The notes beneath the pieces were generated by a model. It worked only from the letters and a program-made list of their open reading frames with translations. It was not told the origin of the DNA and searched no databases. Below are positions 18,598 through 27,802 of a DNA stretch of 64,000 bases, piece by piece. Position 1 is the first letter of the stretch. The number at the start of each line of letters is the position of its first letter. Both the position numbers and the translations under genes were made by a program. Origin of the DNA: Candidatus Latescibacterota bacterium (GTDB taxonomy: Bacteria > Krumholzibacteriota > Krumholzibacteriia > WVZY01); NCBI GenBank assembly GCA_011772205.1, contig WVZY01000023.1:102261-166260 (forward strand), given 5' to 3'.

Positions 18598-19407
18598 TCA
18601 CCCTCCGATTTTTACACTATAGCCGTGCACCCTGAACAACTCGGCTTTATCATTCAATTCCATCTCCGTCTGGGCAGGCAGCTGCCCAAGCTTTGAAGTC
18701 ATATTGAATTTTTTGAATTTGTCCTCAGCCAGTTTATTATACGGCAGCAGGTCTATCTCACGAATGCTTTTCAAGGGAGCAAGAAAACCGATGATAGCCT
18801 CCAGATTCAGGCCGGTATCGGTGATGCCGGGGATCATGGGAATGCGGACGATCACTTTTTCCTCTTTTTCTGACAGCTTCCGGAGGTTCTCTAGTATCAG
18901 CTCATTGGATACACCTGCATATTTCGAGTGGTACTCATCGTCGATGAGCTTCAGGTCGTAAAGAAACTCGTCGACCAGACCGGAGATCCTTTCAAAAAGT
19001 GTCCACCGAGCGTAACCGGATGTATCCACCGCCGTGTTTATTCGCCGGCTTTTGCATGCCTCGAGCAGAGCACATAAAAACTCTTCCTGCATCAACGGCT
19101 CGCCGCCCGAAAGAGTGACCCCCCCGCCGGATTGATCGTAAAAGATCACATCCTTTTCGATTTCTTCCATTACGGTCTCGACGGTCACTTGATGGCCGAC
19201 GATCTCTTTTTTATCTGCATGAGGCGAGTTCGAATCCGCGCTGCGAACTCTCACGGAAAGAGTTTCCAGCTCGGCCTTGAGCCCCTCCGGATTGTGGCAC
19301 CACCAGCAGTTCAACGGACAGCCTTTGAAGAAGACCGTGGTGCGGATGCCGGGTCCATCGTGAATAGCGAATTTCTTAATGTCGAATATCGTGCCGCTTA
19401 GTGTCAT
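18598..19407 (-). CDS. Glycyl radical enzyme activating enzyme (radical SAM)
   Basis: 269 aa. It installs the Gly radical on the enzyme encoded immediately downstream. The radical-SAM cluster motif C30-x3-C34-x2-C37 (GCPLNCWWCH) follows DGPGIRTTVFFKGC, as in PFL/GRE activases. GGVTLSGGEPLMQ and DTSGYA are the SAM-binding motifs. Most activases for non-PFL enzymes carry a ferredoxin-like insert with eight cysteines after the first motif. Here that stretch (about residues 42-75) has none, so only the radical-SAM cluster is predicted. No SD is evident before the ATG. It forms a two-gene unit with the glycyl radical enzyme. Confidence 0.92.
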   Translation of the reverse strand: MTLSGTIFDIKKFAIHDGPGIRTTVFFKGCPLNCWWCHNPEGLKAELETLSVRVRSADSNSPHADKKEIVGHQVTVETVMEEIEKDVIFYDQSGGGVTLSGGEPLMQEEFLCALLEACKSRRINTAVDTSGYARWTLFERISGLVDEFLYDLKLIDDEYHSKYAGVSNELILENLRKLSEKEEKVIVRIPMIPGITDTGLNLEAIIGFLAPLKSIREIDLLPYNKLAEDKFKKFNMTSKLGQLPAQTEMELNDKAELFRVHGYSVKIGG

Positions 19408-19736
19408 GGTCGTAATACAGATGGTTCAAAATTGCTCTAAATGCCACTATAGATTGCTGCCGTCCGAGCAATTATATCACAGCGTAATGAGCGCGAGCAC
19501 CCCAATTGACTTCCGTCACATGATCGATCGACAGGGGCCAAACCATCTTCCTATCCCCTTGACGCGATTAGAGCTCCGTTCGATCTTTTTGCTTGTAGGC
19601 AGCGACCCCATCGGGTATGCTTTCCTGCTAACGAGCTATAGTGCCCCCGCAGACCATAGCGCCCCGCGAGCTTTGTCGCCAAGCATAGGCGCCTTGAACT
19701 CCCTATTCTAGCCTGCATCCGGCAAAGGAGATGTTG
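19408..19736. other. Intergenic region between divergent activase and sdhC
   Basis: It must hold the promoters of two divergent units. A TATAGT hexamer at 19637-19642 is a weak candidate -10 for sdhC without a matching -35. No gene, repeat or known riboswitch is visible. Confidence 0.4.
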
Positions 19737-20381
19737 ATGAACGCTCTCCCGCTCGATCGGCACTTTGCTTTGAGGAAACTGCACAGCCTAACGGGAATCA
19801 TACCGATCGGCGTCTTCCTATGTTTCCATCTGTTCGAGAACTCTCTCGCCACCAAAGGAAGCGAGTACTACACAGAGCACGTCGTCCACAAGATCGGTAA
19901 CATACCCTATGTGGAACTGCTGGAAATTTTCTTCATCGCTGTGCCGATTCTGTTCCATGGCATTTACGGTCTGATCATTTGGCTCCAGGGACGAAGCAAC
20001 GTTCTCACGTACGGTTATTTCCGCAACTGGATGTATTGGGTCCAACGCTATACCGGAATTATCGCATTGATATTCATCTTCACGCATGTTTGGGGTACCC
20101 GCATCCAGGTGCTGATCAACGAAGCCGTTACCAAAGACAATCTCTTCCACCATTTGGCCACACAACTCGAAAATCCCCTGTACCTCACCTGGTACATTAT
20201 TGGGAATCTTGCCGCCGTAATCCATTTGGCCAACGGTATCTCGCTAGCGTTGATCACCTGGGGTATCACGATCGGACGCCGTTCACAGACGATATCGACC
20301 TGGGTCTGCGCCTTTATCGGCCTGATCCTGCTGTTGCTCAGCGCCCAGGCGCTGCGTGGCCTCTTGGCCACCGGCGTCTAA
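19737..20381 (+). CDS. sdhC: Succinate dehydrogenase/fumarate reductase cytochrome b subunit
   Basis: 214 aa with five hydrophobic segments, the size and order of the di-haem cytochrome b558 of class B complexes (Bacillus/Wolinella type). It anchors SdhAB and passes electrons between the Fe-S subunit and quinone. His residues at helix positions (LRKLHSLTG, FHLFEN, VPILFHGIYG, IFTHVWG, AAVIHLANG) are candidate haem ligands. AAAGGAG lies exactly six bases before ATG 19737. The in-frame ATG at 19731 abuts the SD and is unlikely. It is the first gene of sdhCAB. Confidence 0.93.
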   Translation: MNALPLDRHFALRKLHSLTGIIPIGVFLCFHLFENSLATKGSEYYTEHVVHKIGNIPYVELLEIFFIAVPILFHGIYGLIIWLQGRSNVLTYGYFRNWMYWVQRYTGIIALIFIFTHVWGTRIQVLINEAVTKDNLFHHLATQLENPLYLTWYIIGNLAAVIHLANGISLALITWGITIGRRSQTISTWVCAFIGLILLLLSAQALRGLLATGV

Positions 20382-20403
20382 GCTTCCGGAAAGGAGCCAC
20401 ACT

Positions 20404-22293
20404 ATGGCGGTCAAAAAGCCAAAAATCATCGTTGTGGGTGGTGGCCTGGGCGGCTTATGGGCCACAATGCGGATCGCCGAAGCCGGCAACGAGGTCATGC
20501 TTTTCTCACTGTTTCAAGTGAAGCGCAGCCACTCGGCTTGCGCTCAGGGTGGGATCAACGCCTGTCTCGATACCAAGGGGCAGCACGATTCCGTCTGGCA
20601 GCACATTATCGACACCATCAAGGGAGGGGCCTACCTGGCGAACCAGCCCCCGGTGAAGGCCATGTGCGAGGATGCGCCTGGGCTCATTCGAACGTTCGAC
20701 CGAATGGGAGTAACATGGAGCCGCACTCCCGAAGGCGTTATGGACCTTCGCTTGTTTGGGGGCGTCAAGAACAAACGAACGTGCTTCGCAGGTGCTACTA
20801 CTGGACAACAGCTGCTCTATTCCTGCGACGAGCAAGTGCGCAAGCACGAGGAAAACGGTCTCGTCAAGAAATACGAATTTTGGGAATTCCTGAGCATCGT
20901 AAAAGATGGCCAGGGACGCTGCCGGGGAATCGTTGCCTTGAACCTCCGAACAATGGAATCGGAAATTTTCAAAGCTGATGCCGTCGTCATCGCCACCGGC
21001 GGCCTTGGGCTCATCTACGGCAAGTCGACCAACTCGGCGAGCAGCACCGGCGCCGCAGCCAGCCGTGTTTACCAGCAGGGCGCCAAGTTCATGAACGGCG
21101 AGTTCATTCAATTTCACCCGACGGGCATGCCGGGTGACGACAAGAACCGCTTGATGAGCGAGGCGGCGCGCGGGGAAGGCGGTCGGATCTGGGTGCCCCG
21201 CAAGCAGGGAGACACAACCGATCCCTTGAAGATCCCGGAAGACCAGCGATGGTATTTCCTCGAAGAATGGTACCCAGCCTATGGCAATACCGTACCGCGC
21301 GATGTGGCCAGCCGGGCAATAAATAAAGTGTGCGTGGAGCAGGGCATGGGCATCGGAGGCAAGAACCTGGTTTACCTCGATCTCACTCACCTGCCGGAGC
21401 AGTTTCTCCGCTCGCGTCTCGCCGGCATATTGGAAATCTATGAGAAGTTCGCCGGTGTGGATCCCTGCAAAGTGCCGATGATCATATATCCCGCCACGCA
21501 CTACAGCATGGGCGGAATTTGGGTCGACTGGGAAAAAGACGAGACGAGCGGCAATCTCAAACAGCCGAGTCCGCGCAATCACCAGACCAGCATCCCTGGA
21601 CTTTTCTCCTGCGGTGAGTGCGACGGCACATACCACGGCGCCAACCGCCTCGGCGCCAACTCGCTGCTCTCTGCATCATACAGCGGCCGTGTGGTTGGTG
21701 AGAGCGTGGCGGCTTACGTCAAAGGACTCACCGAGAGCGCCGACGAAGCGCCCGAGGAGATCTACACCCAAGAGAAAAAGCGCCAGGAAAGCATCAACAG
21801 GCAGATATTGTCCAATTCCAACGGTGAGAATCCTTATCTGTTGCACAAGGAACTGGGCGACATGATGCGGGAGAAGGTTGGCATCGTCCGTTACAACAAA
21901 GAACTGGATGAAGCCCTCGAGAAAATCAAAGAGCTAAAGGATCGCTCGAATAAGATAAGTCTGGAAGACAAGCTCGGCTGGTCCAATGCTTCGCTGCCTT
22001 ACGCGCGTCAGGTCCAGGACATGATTGTCCTGGCCGAAGTCATCACCAAAGGAGCTCGCCTGCGCGACGAGTGCCGCGGCGGCCAATGGAAACCCGAGTT
22101 CGAGATTCCGATACCCGAAGGTAAATTCGCTGGAGATCCCGAATTCGAGGAATACCGCAGAAAGTGGATGGAAAACAACGAGAGATGGTTGAAAACCACA
22201 GTCGCCGAGCATGCTCCGGATGGTCCTAAAATCAGCTACGAAAAGATCGATACAAGCGTTCTGTCGCCTGAGCAACCGCGAGACTATCGATAG
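20404..22293 (+). CDS. sdhA: Succinate dehydrogenase/fumarate reductase flavoprotein subunit
   Basis: 629 aa. The FAD Rossmann motif VVGGGLGGLWA is at the N-terminus. RSHSACAQGGIN carries the His that binds FAD covalently. HPTGMP and the active-site Arg/His regions are present, and GECDGTYHGANRLGANSLL forms the C-terminal FAD site. GGAAAGGAG lies before ATG 20404. The frame is open 48 bases further upstream, into sdhC, but without an SD. The sequence follows the Bacillus/Wolinella type, matching the single cytochrome subunit. Direction (succinate oxidation or fumarate reduction) cannot be decided from sequence alone. Confidence 0.96.
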   Translation: MAVKKPKIIVVGGGLGGLWATMRIAEAGNEVMLFSLFQVKRSHSACAQGGINACLDTKGQHDSVWQHIIDTIKGGAYLANQPPVKAMCEDAPGLIRTFDRMGVTWSRTPEGVMDLRLFGGVKNKRTCFAGATTGQQLLYSCDEQVRKHEENGLVKKYEFWEFLSIVKDGQGRCRGIVALNLRTMESEIFKADAVVIATGGLGLIYGKSTNSASSTGAAASRVYQQGAKFMNGEFIQFHPTGMPGDDKNRLMSEAARGEGGRIWVPRKQGDTTDPLKIPEDQRWYFLEEWYPAYGNTVPRDVASRAINKVCVEQGMGIGGKNLVYLDLTHLPEQFLRSRLAGILEIYEKFAGVDPCKVPMIIYPATHYSMGGIWVDWEKDETSGNLKQPSPRNHQTSIPGLFSCGECDGTYHGANRLGANSLLSASYSGRVVGESVAAYVKGLTESADEAPEEIYTQEKKRQESINRQILSNSNGENPYLLHKELGDMMREKVGIVRYNKELDEALEKIKELKDRSNKISLEDKLGWSNASLPYARQVQDMIVLAEVITKGARLRDECRGGQWKPEFEIPIPEGKFAGDPEFEEYRRKWMENNERWLKTTVAEHAPDGPKISYEKIDTSVLSPEQPRDYR

Positions 22294-22308
22294 ATCAGGA
22301 GGACTGAG

Positions 22309-23058
22309 ATGCCTGAAGTGATACGCTTCAAGGTGAAGCGCCAGCAAAATCCGGATTCCAAACCATACTGGGAAGAGTTCCAGGTCCCCTACCGGCCGCA
22401 GCACAATGTGATCTCTGTTCTCATGGCCTTGCGCGAAAATCCGGTCAACATAAAAGGTGAGCGTGTGGCTCCCGTCGTCTATGAAGTGGGCTGCATGGAA
22501 GAGGTTTGCGGCGCCTGCACAATGATCATCAATGGGAAAGTGCGCCAGGCGTGTTCCGCACTAATCGATCAGCTCGAACAGCCGCTCGTTCTGGAGCCGA
22601 TGACCAAGTTTCCGGTGGTCCGCGACCTGATGGTTGACCGGCAGAAGATGTTCGACGACCTGAGAAAAGTGCGGGCGTGGATCGACATTGACGGCGGTTA
22701 CGACATTCACGTACACGCGCCGCGGATCAGCCCCAAGGATTGGGTAATGAACTACGACTTTTCCCGATGCATGACATGTGGATGCTGCATGGAGGTCTGC
22801 CCGCAGTTTCATCCCAAGTCGCAGTTCGTCGGACCCGCCCCCATCGGGCAGGCATGGCTGTTCAGCAACCACCCGACGGGCAAGTTCTACAAAGAAGAAC
22901 GCCTGCACGCGCTGATGGGTCCCGGCGGGATCACCGACTGCGGGAACGCGCAGAATTGTATCGAAGCGTGCCCGAAGGACATCAAGCTTACCGATGCCAT
23001 CGCCAAGATCGGTCGCGAAACGACGATCCAGGTTTTCAAGGACCTGTTCTTGAAATAA
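22309..23058 (+). CDS. sdhB: Succinate dehydrogenase/fumarate reductase iron-sulfur subunit
   Basis: 249 aa carrying the electron chain from flavin to haem. The [2Fe-2S] region reads VGCMEEVCGACTM plus a later RQACSAL Cys. The ferredoxin-like C-terminal half has CMTCGCCMEVCP and later Cys residues in NAQNCIEACPKD for the [4Fe-4S] and [3Fe-4S] clusters. AGGAGG precedes the ATG, 15 bases after sdhA. It is the last gene of the sdhCAB operon, with no clear hairpin terminator behind it. Confidence 0.96.
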   Translation: MPEVIRFKVKRQQNPDSKPYWEEFQVPYRPQHNVISVLMALRENPVNIKGERVAPVVYEVGCMEEVCGACTMIINGKVRQACSALIDQLEQPLVLEPMTKFPVVRDLMVDRQKMFDDLRKVRAWIDIDGGYDIHVHAPRISPKDWVMNYDFSRCMTCGCCMEVCPQFHPKSQFVGPAPIGQAWLFSNHPTGKFYKEERLHALMGPGGITDCGNAQNCIEACPKDIKLTDAIAKIGRETTIQVFKDLFLK

Positions 23059-23098
23059 TACAGTTGCCGCTTCGCCGTGGATTGCCTCGCACATTCAA

Positions 23099-23128
23099 TT
23101 GATTTTCTCAAATCGTTCGTGCTATAAT
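23099..23128 (+). promoter_or_regulatory. Sigma70-type promoter with extended -10 for the tricorn-like gene
   Basis: TTGATT, an 18-base spacer, and TGCTATAAT (perfect -10 with TGn extension). It is followed by a leader of about 85 bases and AAAGGAG before ATG 23220. Confidence 0.8.
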
Positions 23129-23219
23129 AGCACTCCCGCCGCTAAAAGTGCTGGAGGAGGCATTGACATTGATTGCCCGCCGGCCACGCATCATTATTCA
23201 TTCCTAAAGGAGATCTGCA

Positions 23220-26200
23220 ATGAATAGAGTCCCCGAGCACTTCAGGTATTCGTCCAACATGACGGTGAAAATGGCCGCCTGTCTTCTGACCTTACTCTTT
23301 ATGCTGAGTCACATTGGAGTGTCCTTGGCCTCGCCAAAAAGGCCTCTCATGAGATTTCCGGACGTGCACGAGAACTCTATTGTGTTCGTCTACGGCGAAG
23401 ACATTTGGTCCATCCAATCCAGCGGGGGAATCGCCACCCGGCTCACCATCCACGACGGGGCGGAGCGTTTCCCTAAATTTTCCCCCGACGGAACAATGAT
23501 CGCTTTCACGGGAGAGTACGACGGTAACGCAGACGTTTATGTGATGAACGTACATGGCGGTGATATCAAACGTGTTACCTACCATCCTTACGACGACGAA
23601 GTGATTGGATGGCATCCCGTAGAGAACAAAATTCTGTTCAGTTCCTATCGAAACAGCTTCGGGCGTTTCCTGCACCTCTTTCTCGTTTCACCTGATGGGA
23701 CGGATATTGAAGAATTGATTCTCCACGAAGCCTCCCAGGGAAGTTTTTCGCCGGACGGGAAGAAAATCGCCTACAACCGGGATCCGAGGGAGTTCAGGAC
23801 GTGGAAGCGATACAAAGGCGGACTGGCACAAGATATATTTCTTTTCGATTTCGAAAAGAACAAGGACAGGAAGCTGACGACGTTCGAAGGCACCGACCGC
23901 ACCCCGATGTGGATCGGGGATAAGATCTACTTCAGCTCGGACCGGAACCGGATTCTGAATATTTACGCATACGATACCAAGACGGAAAAAGTTGAACAAA
24001 TTACGAAACACAAGGAATACGATGTGCGCCGTCCCAGCATGGGTGGCAACAAGATCGTCTATGAACTGGGCGGAACATTGTGGCTGCTCGATACCGACAC
24101 CAAAGAGACCAAACAGATTCCCGTCGAAATACGGACCGACGCCCCTGAGCTCCGGCCCTACATCAAGAGTGTTGACGAGCATATCACCGGCTTCGATTGC
24201 TCCCCTTCTGGAGAACGGGCACTCATCGTGGCTCGAGGAGAAGTCTTCACCGTCCCGAAAGAGGAAGGCCCGACGCGGAACCTGACGAGAGATTCCGGCT
24301 CCCGCGACAAGGACGCCGTGTGGTCACCGGATGGAAAAAGGATCGCCTACCTCTCCGACAAGAGCGGGGAGTACGAAATCTATATCGTAGATCCGATGGG
24401 CAAGGAAGAGGCTGTCCGGCTCACCCAGCACAAAGACGGTTACCGCCACACGCTCCGCTGGTCGCCTGACAGCAAGAAGATCGCATTTGCAGATCAGACG
24501 CTCCGCTGCTACTACCTCGATGTCGATTCCAAGAAAATCACAGAGGTGGACAAAGCCGAGCATGAAAATGTGGATGTCTCAATCGATCTCAAGCCGATAC
24601 ACGACTTCGCCTGGTCTCCGGACAGCCGCTATCTGGCCTATTCGAAGATGGACGCGGACATCGTGTACAAGGTGTACATCTACTCGCTCGAGACCGGTAA
24701 GGCTCGTTGTGTGAGCAACGGCATTTTCAATGACTTTGGACCGCTGTTCTCGAAAGACGGCGAACACCTCTTTTTCATCTCGAACCGCCGGTTCGACCCG
24801 ACTTTCTGTGACTTCGAATGGGAAATGGTTTATAAAAAGGTTGCCGGCATTTACTGCCTGACACTCCGAAAAGACGGCGAGCCGCTCCTGCCTTCCGAAA
24901 GCGACGAAGAAGAAATTGAAGAAAAGGAGGATGACGGAAAAAAAGAGAAAGGCAAGGAGGATAAAGATGATAAGGACGAGGCGACGAAGGTCGTCATCGA
25001 TTTCGATGGGATTTCAGAGCGAATTGAAGCTCTCCCGCTATCCCGGGGGAATTACCGGAATCTTGCCGTTAACGAAAACGCGATTTTCTATTTGAACAAA
25101 GATGAAGGTGATTTCAACCGCTTCGAATTCCGGCGCGTTGGTCCGATGGATTTATACCGCTTTTCCTTCGACGACCGTGAGGAAAAAGTGGTGATCGAAG
25201 GCGTCGATGGCTACAAACTATCAGCGGATGGGAAACACGTTGTGTACAGGAAAAGGGATTCGATCGGTATCATCGATGCGAGCGCCACGGATTCGCAAGG
25301 GAAGGCACTGGATCTTTCCGACCTCAAGATGCATTTCGATCCTCTCGCCGAGTGGAAGCAGATCTTCAACGAAGCTTGGCGCATGGAGCGTGACTTCTAT
25401 TACGAGCCCAACATGCATGGACTCGATTGGAACGCAATGAAGGAGAAATACGGCCGCTTGCTGCCGTATGTTTCCTGCCGCCAGGATATGCGGTTCCTCA
25501 TCGGAGAGCTCATCGGTGAACTCAACACCTCGCACACGTACGTCTACGGCGGAGACTTCAAGCGCGAAGCCGAAAGCGTTAACGTGGGCATGCTGGGTGT
25601 GGACTGGGAAGTCGATAAAGCGAGCAACCGGTATCGCTTTGGCAAGATCTACCGTGTTCCGGATTGGACCCGTGAGATTCTGCCACCTCTGGCAAGACCG
25701 GGTATTCACGTGAAGAAGGGTGATTATCTGCTCCAAGTGAACGGAGAGGACGTCACCACCGACCGGAACATCTACAGTTACTTCCAGGATCTCGCCGATA
25801 AGCAAGTTGCGATCCTGGTAAACAGCAAGCCGTCGAATAAAGGAGCGGCGGAATATACGGTTGAACCTATAAGAGGCGAATACACGCTGCGCTACCTCGA
25901 TTGGGTGGAGCACAATCGTTTGCTGGCCGAAGAGGAATCCAATGGTCAAATCGGTTACATTCACCTCCCCGACACCTACACTGGTTCAGCCCGTGAATTC
26001 CCGAAATACTTTTACTCGCAATCGCGGAAAAAAGGTCTCATCGTCGATGGCCGCTTCAACGGAGGGGGATTGGATCCCGACATTTTCCTTCAACGTTTGG
26101 ACAAGAAAGTTCTTGGCTATTGGACCCGGAGGTACTCCCACGACCAGATGAACCCGAACGTGGCTTCCCGCGCCCATATGGTCTGCCTGACCAACCGCCA

Positions 26201-26546
26201 GGCGGGCTCGGGAGGGGATATGCTCCCCATGGAATTCCAGATGAAGGGAATGGGACCGGTCATCGGCACGCGCACTTGGGGAGGACTCGTCGGCGTGTCG
26301 ATGTTCATTCGGCTTATCGATGGAGGGGGCCTAACGGCACCCGATTACCGCATCTATGATCCAAGCGGTAAATGGGTCGTCGAGAACAAGGGCGTCGAGC
26401 CGGATATTGTCGTGGACCTGGATCCGGTCGAAGTTGCGCGAGCCTATGACGCTCAATTGATGAAGGCGATCGAAATCCTGAAGCAAAGAATCAAGGAAGA
26501 TCCCAGGCCGTGGCCCAAGCACGAGTCGTTCGAGGTGGACAAGTAA
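23220..26546 (+). CDS. Tricorn-protease-like S41 peptidase, exported
   Basis: 1108 aa. A signal peptide (about residues 15-40) points to the periplasm, unlike archaeal cytosolic tricorn. Beta-propeller repeats of WD40/TolB type follow (FSPDGTMIAFTG, WSPDGKRIAYLS, WSPDSRYLAYSK). A highly acidic Glu/Lys/Asp-rich linker lies near 560-595. The C-terminal half has the core C1 domain, a PDZ domain (VKKGDYLLQVNGEDV) and the S41 catalytic domain, with nucleophile S997 in RQAGSGGDM. In tricorn the propellers gate substrate entry and the enzyme trims oligopeptides. The gene is monocistronic with a good promoter at 23099-23128. Confidence 0.93.
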   Translation: MNRVPEHFRYSSNMTVKMAACLLTLLFMLSHIGVSLASPKRPLMRFPDVHENSIVFVYGEDIWSIQSSGGIATRLTIHDGAERFPKFSPDGTMIAFTGEYDGNADVYVMNVHGGDIKRVTYHPYDDEVIGWHPVENKILFSSYRNSFGRFLHLFLVSPDGTDIEELILHEASQGSFSPDGKKIAYNRDPREFRTWKRYKGGLAQDIFLFDFEKNKDRKLTTFEGTDRTPMWIGDKIYFSSDRNRILNIYAYDTKTEKVEQITKHKEYDVRRPSMGGNKIVYELGGTLWLLDTDTKETKQIPVEIRTDAPELRPYIKSVDEHITGFDCSPSGERALIVARGEVFTVPKEEGPTRNLTRDSGSRDKDAVWSPDGKRIAYLSDKSGEYEIYIVDPMGKEEAVRLTQHKDGYRHTLRWSPDSKKIAFADQTLRCYYLDVDSKKITEVDKAEHENVDVSIDLKPIHDFAWSPDSRYLAYSKMDADIVYKVYIYSLETGKARCVSNGIFNDFGPLFSKDGEHLFFISNRRFDPTFCDFEWEMVYKKVAGIYCLTLRKDGEPLLPSESDEEEIEEKEDDGKKEKGKEDKDDKDEATKVVIDFDGISERIEALPLSRGNYRNLAVNENAIFYLNKDEGDFNRFEFRRVGPMDLYRFSFDDREEKVVIEGVDGYKLSADGKHVVYRKRDSIGIIDASATDSQGKALDLSDLKMHFDPLAEWKQIFNEAWRMERDFYYEPNMHGLDWNAMKEKYGRLLPYVSCRQDMRFLIGELIGELNTSHTYVYGGDFKREAESVNVGMLGVDWEVDKASNRYRFGKIYRVPDWTREILPPLARPGIHVKKGDYLLQVNGEDVTTDRNIYSYFQDLADKQVAILVNSKPSNKGAAEYTVEPIRGEYTLRYLDWVEHNRLLAEEESNGQIGYIHLPDTYTGSAREFPKYFYSQSRKKGLIVDGRFNGGGLDPDIFLQRLDKKVLGYWTRRYSHDQMNPNVASRAHMVCLTNRQAGSGGDMLPMEFQMKGMGPVIGTRTWGGLVGVSMFIRLIDGGGLTAPDYRIYDPSGKWVVENKGVEPDIVVDLDPVEVARAYDAQLMKAIEILKQRIKEDPRPWPKHESFEVDK

Positions 26547-26585
26547 AGCCTGGGTTGCGCTATTCTCGGAGACAAAGCCTGGGTT
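26545..26585 (+). repeat. Direct repeat pair at the end of the tricorn-like gene
   Basis: AAAGCCTGGGTT occurs at 26545-26556, overlapping the stop codon, and again exactly at 26574-26585. Confidence 0.8.
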
Positions 26586-26625
26586 CCAAGTGTGGGGAAT
26601 TCTGTTCACTCCGTTGGCGATAGGT

Positions 26626-26692
26626 TGAGTCACGAAGGGTATTCGGCCTATCTATCGCTTCGCGAATACGGTCTCATCCCCATCGTGACTCA
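26626..26692. repeat. Nested inverted repeats (two-tier hairpin)
   Basis: Outer arms TGAGTCACGA (26626-26635) and TCGTGACTCA (26683-26692) match perfectly. Inside them GTATTCG (26639-26645) pairs with CGAATAC (26663-26669). It has no T-run and does not look like a simple terminator. Confidence 0.75.
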
Positions 26693-26757
26693 TCTTCTCT
26701 TGAGTCGTTCATGTAGGCAGCGCTCGGATTCTCGACACCGTAGATCCGCTATGATAG

Positions 26758-26848
26758 GTGTGCATTGATCGCCGTGAGACGATTTCCGCAGCGCGCTACA
26801 ATTTTAGACACAGCGAGGACCATGAGCCGAACGGCGATCAATGCACAC
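26758..26848. repeat. Perfect 18-bp inverted repeat with 55-base centre
   Basis: GTGTGCATTGATCGCCGT at 26758-26775 is exactly reverse-complemented at 26831-26848. The centre has no ORF. It may be a remnant of a small inverted-repeat element or a structured RNA. Confidence 0.8.
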
Positions 26849-27106
26849 TTGACTTTCAACATCATCGGTTCAAGTCGCCATTTATTGCACCAACGTCATC
26901 TTGAGTGTCTTTTCATAGCCCTGCGGGGACATCGCGCGGAATCACCGCACTCGAATCAAATGGATCCGGATGTTTCGATACAGATGAACCACGCTCCATC
27001 GCCAATTTCACCTATTCCGTAACTCCTTGCAAAAATTTATGATACGCCGCCTCTGGCAAGCATCAGCGTTTCAGCAAGCAGCCACCTAAAATTTTTCAAA
27101 AAATAC

Positions 27107-27148
27107 TTGAATTTACTTTGTAGAAATATTATACTTTGCATTGCAAAG
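27107..27148 (+). promoter_or_regulatory. Promoter with overlapping palindromic operator
   Basis: TTGAAT (27107-27112), a 17-base spacer and TATACT (27130-27135). The palindrome CTTTGC-ATT-GCAAAG (27134-27148) starts on the last bases of the -10 and covers the transcription start, an ideal place for repression. The wHTH gene of the same unit is the likely regulator (inference). Confidence 0.75.
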
Positions 27149-27177
27149 CAATTTGTTAAATAAAAAGGAGGTTTTCC

Positions 27178-27789
27178 ATGAATGAACCCGAGCTGCAAAA
27201 AGCCCTGGACGACATCAAGGTGGTGCGCGAAATGATAGAACGCAATCGCAGGGCCACAATGGAATCGGGCAGTCTGTTCATCTGGTGGGGAGCACTCTCA
27301 CTCGTGGCGATATGCCTTACTTATTATTTCCAGTCAATCGGGTGGTACCCGCAGATCGGCCTGATATGGGGCGCATTTCTCATCGCCGGCTATGCCGGGA
27401 CCTATTCACACATCAAAAAACTGACGAGAAGCCGACCCAAAAATTTCATCGACCGGGTGATCGGTGCCACATGGTTTGCATGCGGCATCTCCGTCATTAT
27501 CTTTGCCTTTATCGCCCCGCCAGCAGGTGCTTTCGACTGGGCATATATACCTCCGATGGTCACCATTATCCTCGCCATGGGCGTCTTCATTTCGAGCTTT
27601 CTGTATGACTGGCGGGCGCTCAGTTTCACGGCTTGCCTGTGGTGGGGTGGAGCGCTTGCAATGCTTTTCTATGAAGAAGGAAGCTTGCTCATCATGGGGA
27701 TTCTCGTGGGGTGCGGAATGATCGCGCTCGGCCTCGCGGCAAAGACGCGCCAGAAGCGGGAAGAACTTGCTGCGGACAGCAGTGCATGA
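27178..27789 (+). CDS. Membrane protein of unknown function
   Basis: 203 aa. A charged N-terminal helix (residues 1-30) is followed by about six membrane segments in three pairs, and the tail is charged (KTRQKREE). I do not recognise a family. AAGGAGG lies before the ATG. It is the first gene of a two-gene unit with a small winged-helix regulator. Such pairs often form autoregulated membrane-sensor or stress units, but no function is claimed. A strong promoter and palindrome precede it. Confidence 0.8.
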   Translation: MNEPELQKALDDIKVVREMIERNRRATMESGSLFIWWGALSLVAICLTYYFQSIGWYPQIGLIWGAFLIAGYAGTYSHIKKLTRSRPKNFIDRVIGATWFACGISVIIFAFIAPPAGAFDWAYIPPMVTIILAMGVFISSFLYDWRALSFTACLWWGGALAMLFYEEGSLLIMGILVGCGMIALGLAAKTRQKREELAADSSA

Positions 27790-27802
27790 GGAGAATTTTC
27801 CC

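Larger units (their letters stand above)
26547..27106. other. Repeat-rich intergenic region without genes
   Basis: It contains the direct and inverted repeats listed separately. The short ORFs here lack SD and family character. From about 27030 onward it becomes AT-rich and leads into the promoter of the next gene. Confidence 0.6.

Noticed and set aside
20506..21636. 376-codon minus-strand ORF opposite sdhA
   Set aside because: It is the shadow of sdhA, whose FAD and active-site motifs are complete.
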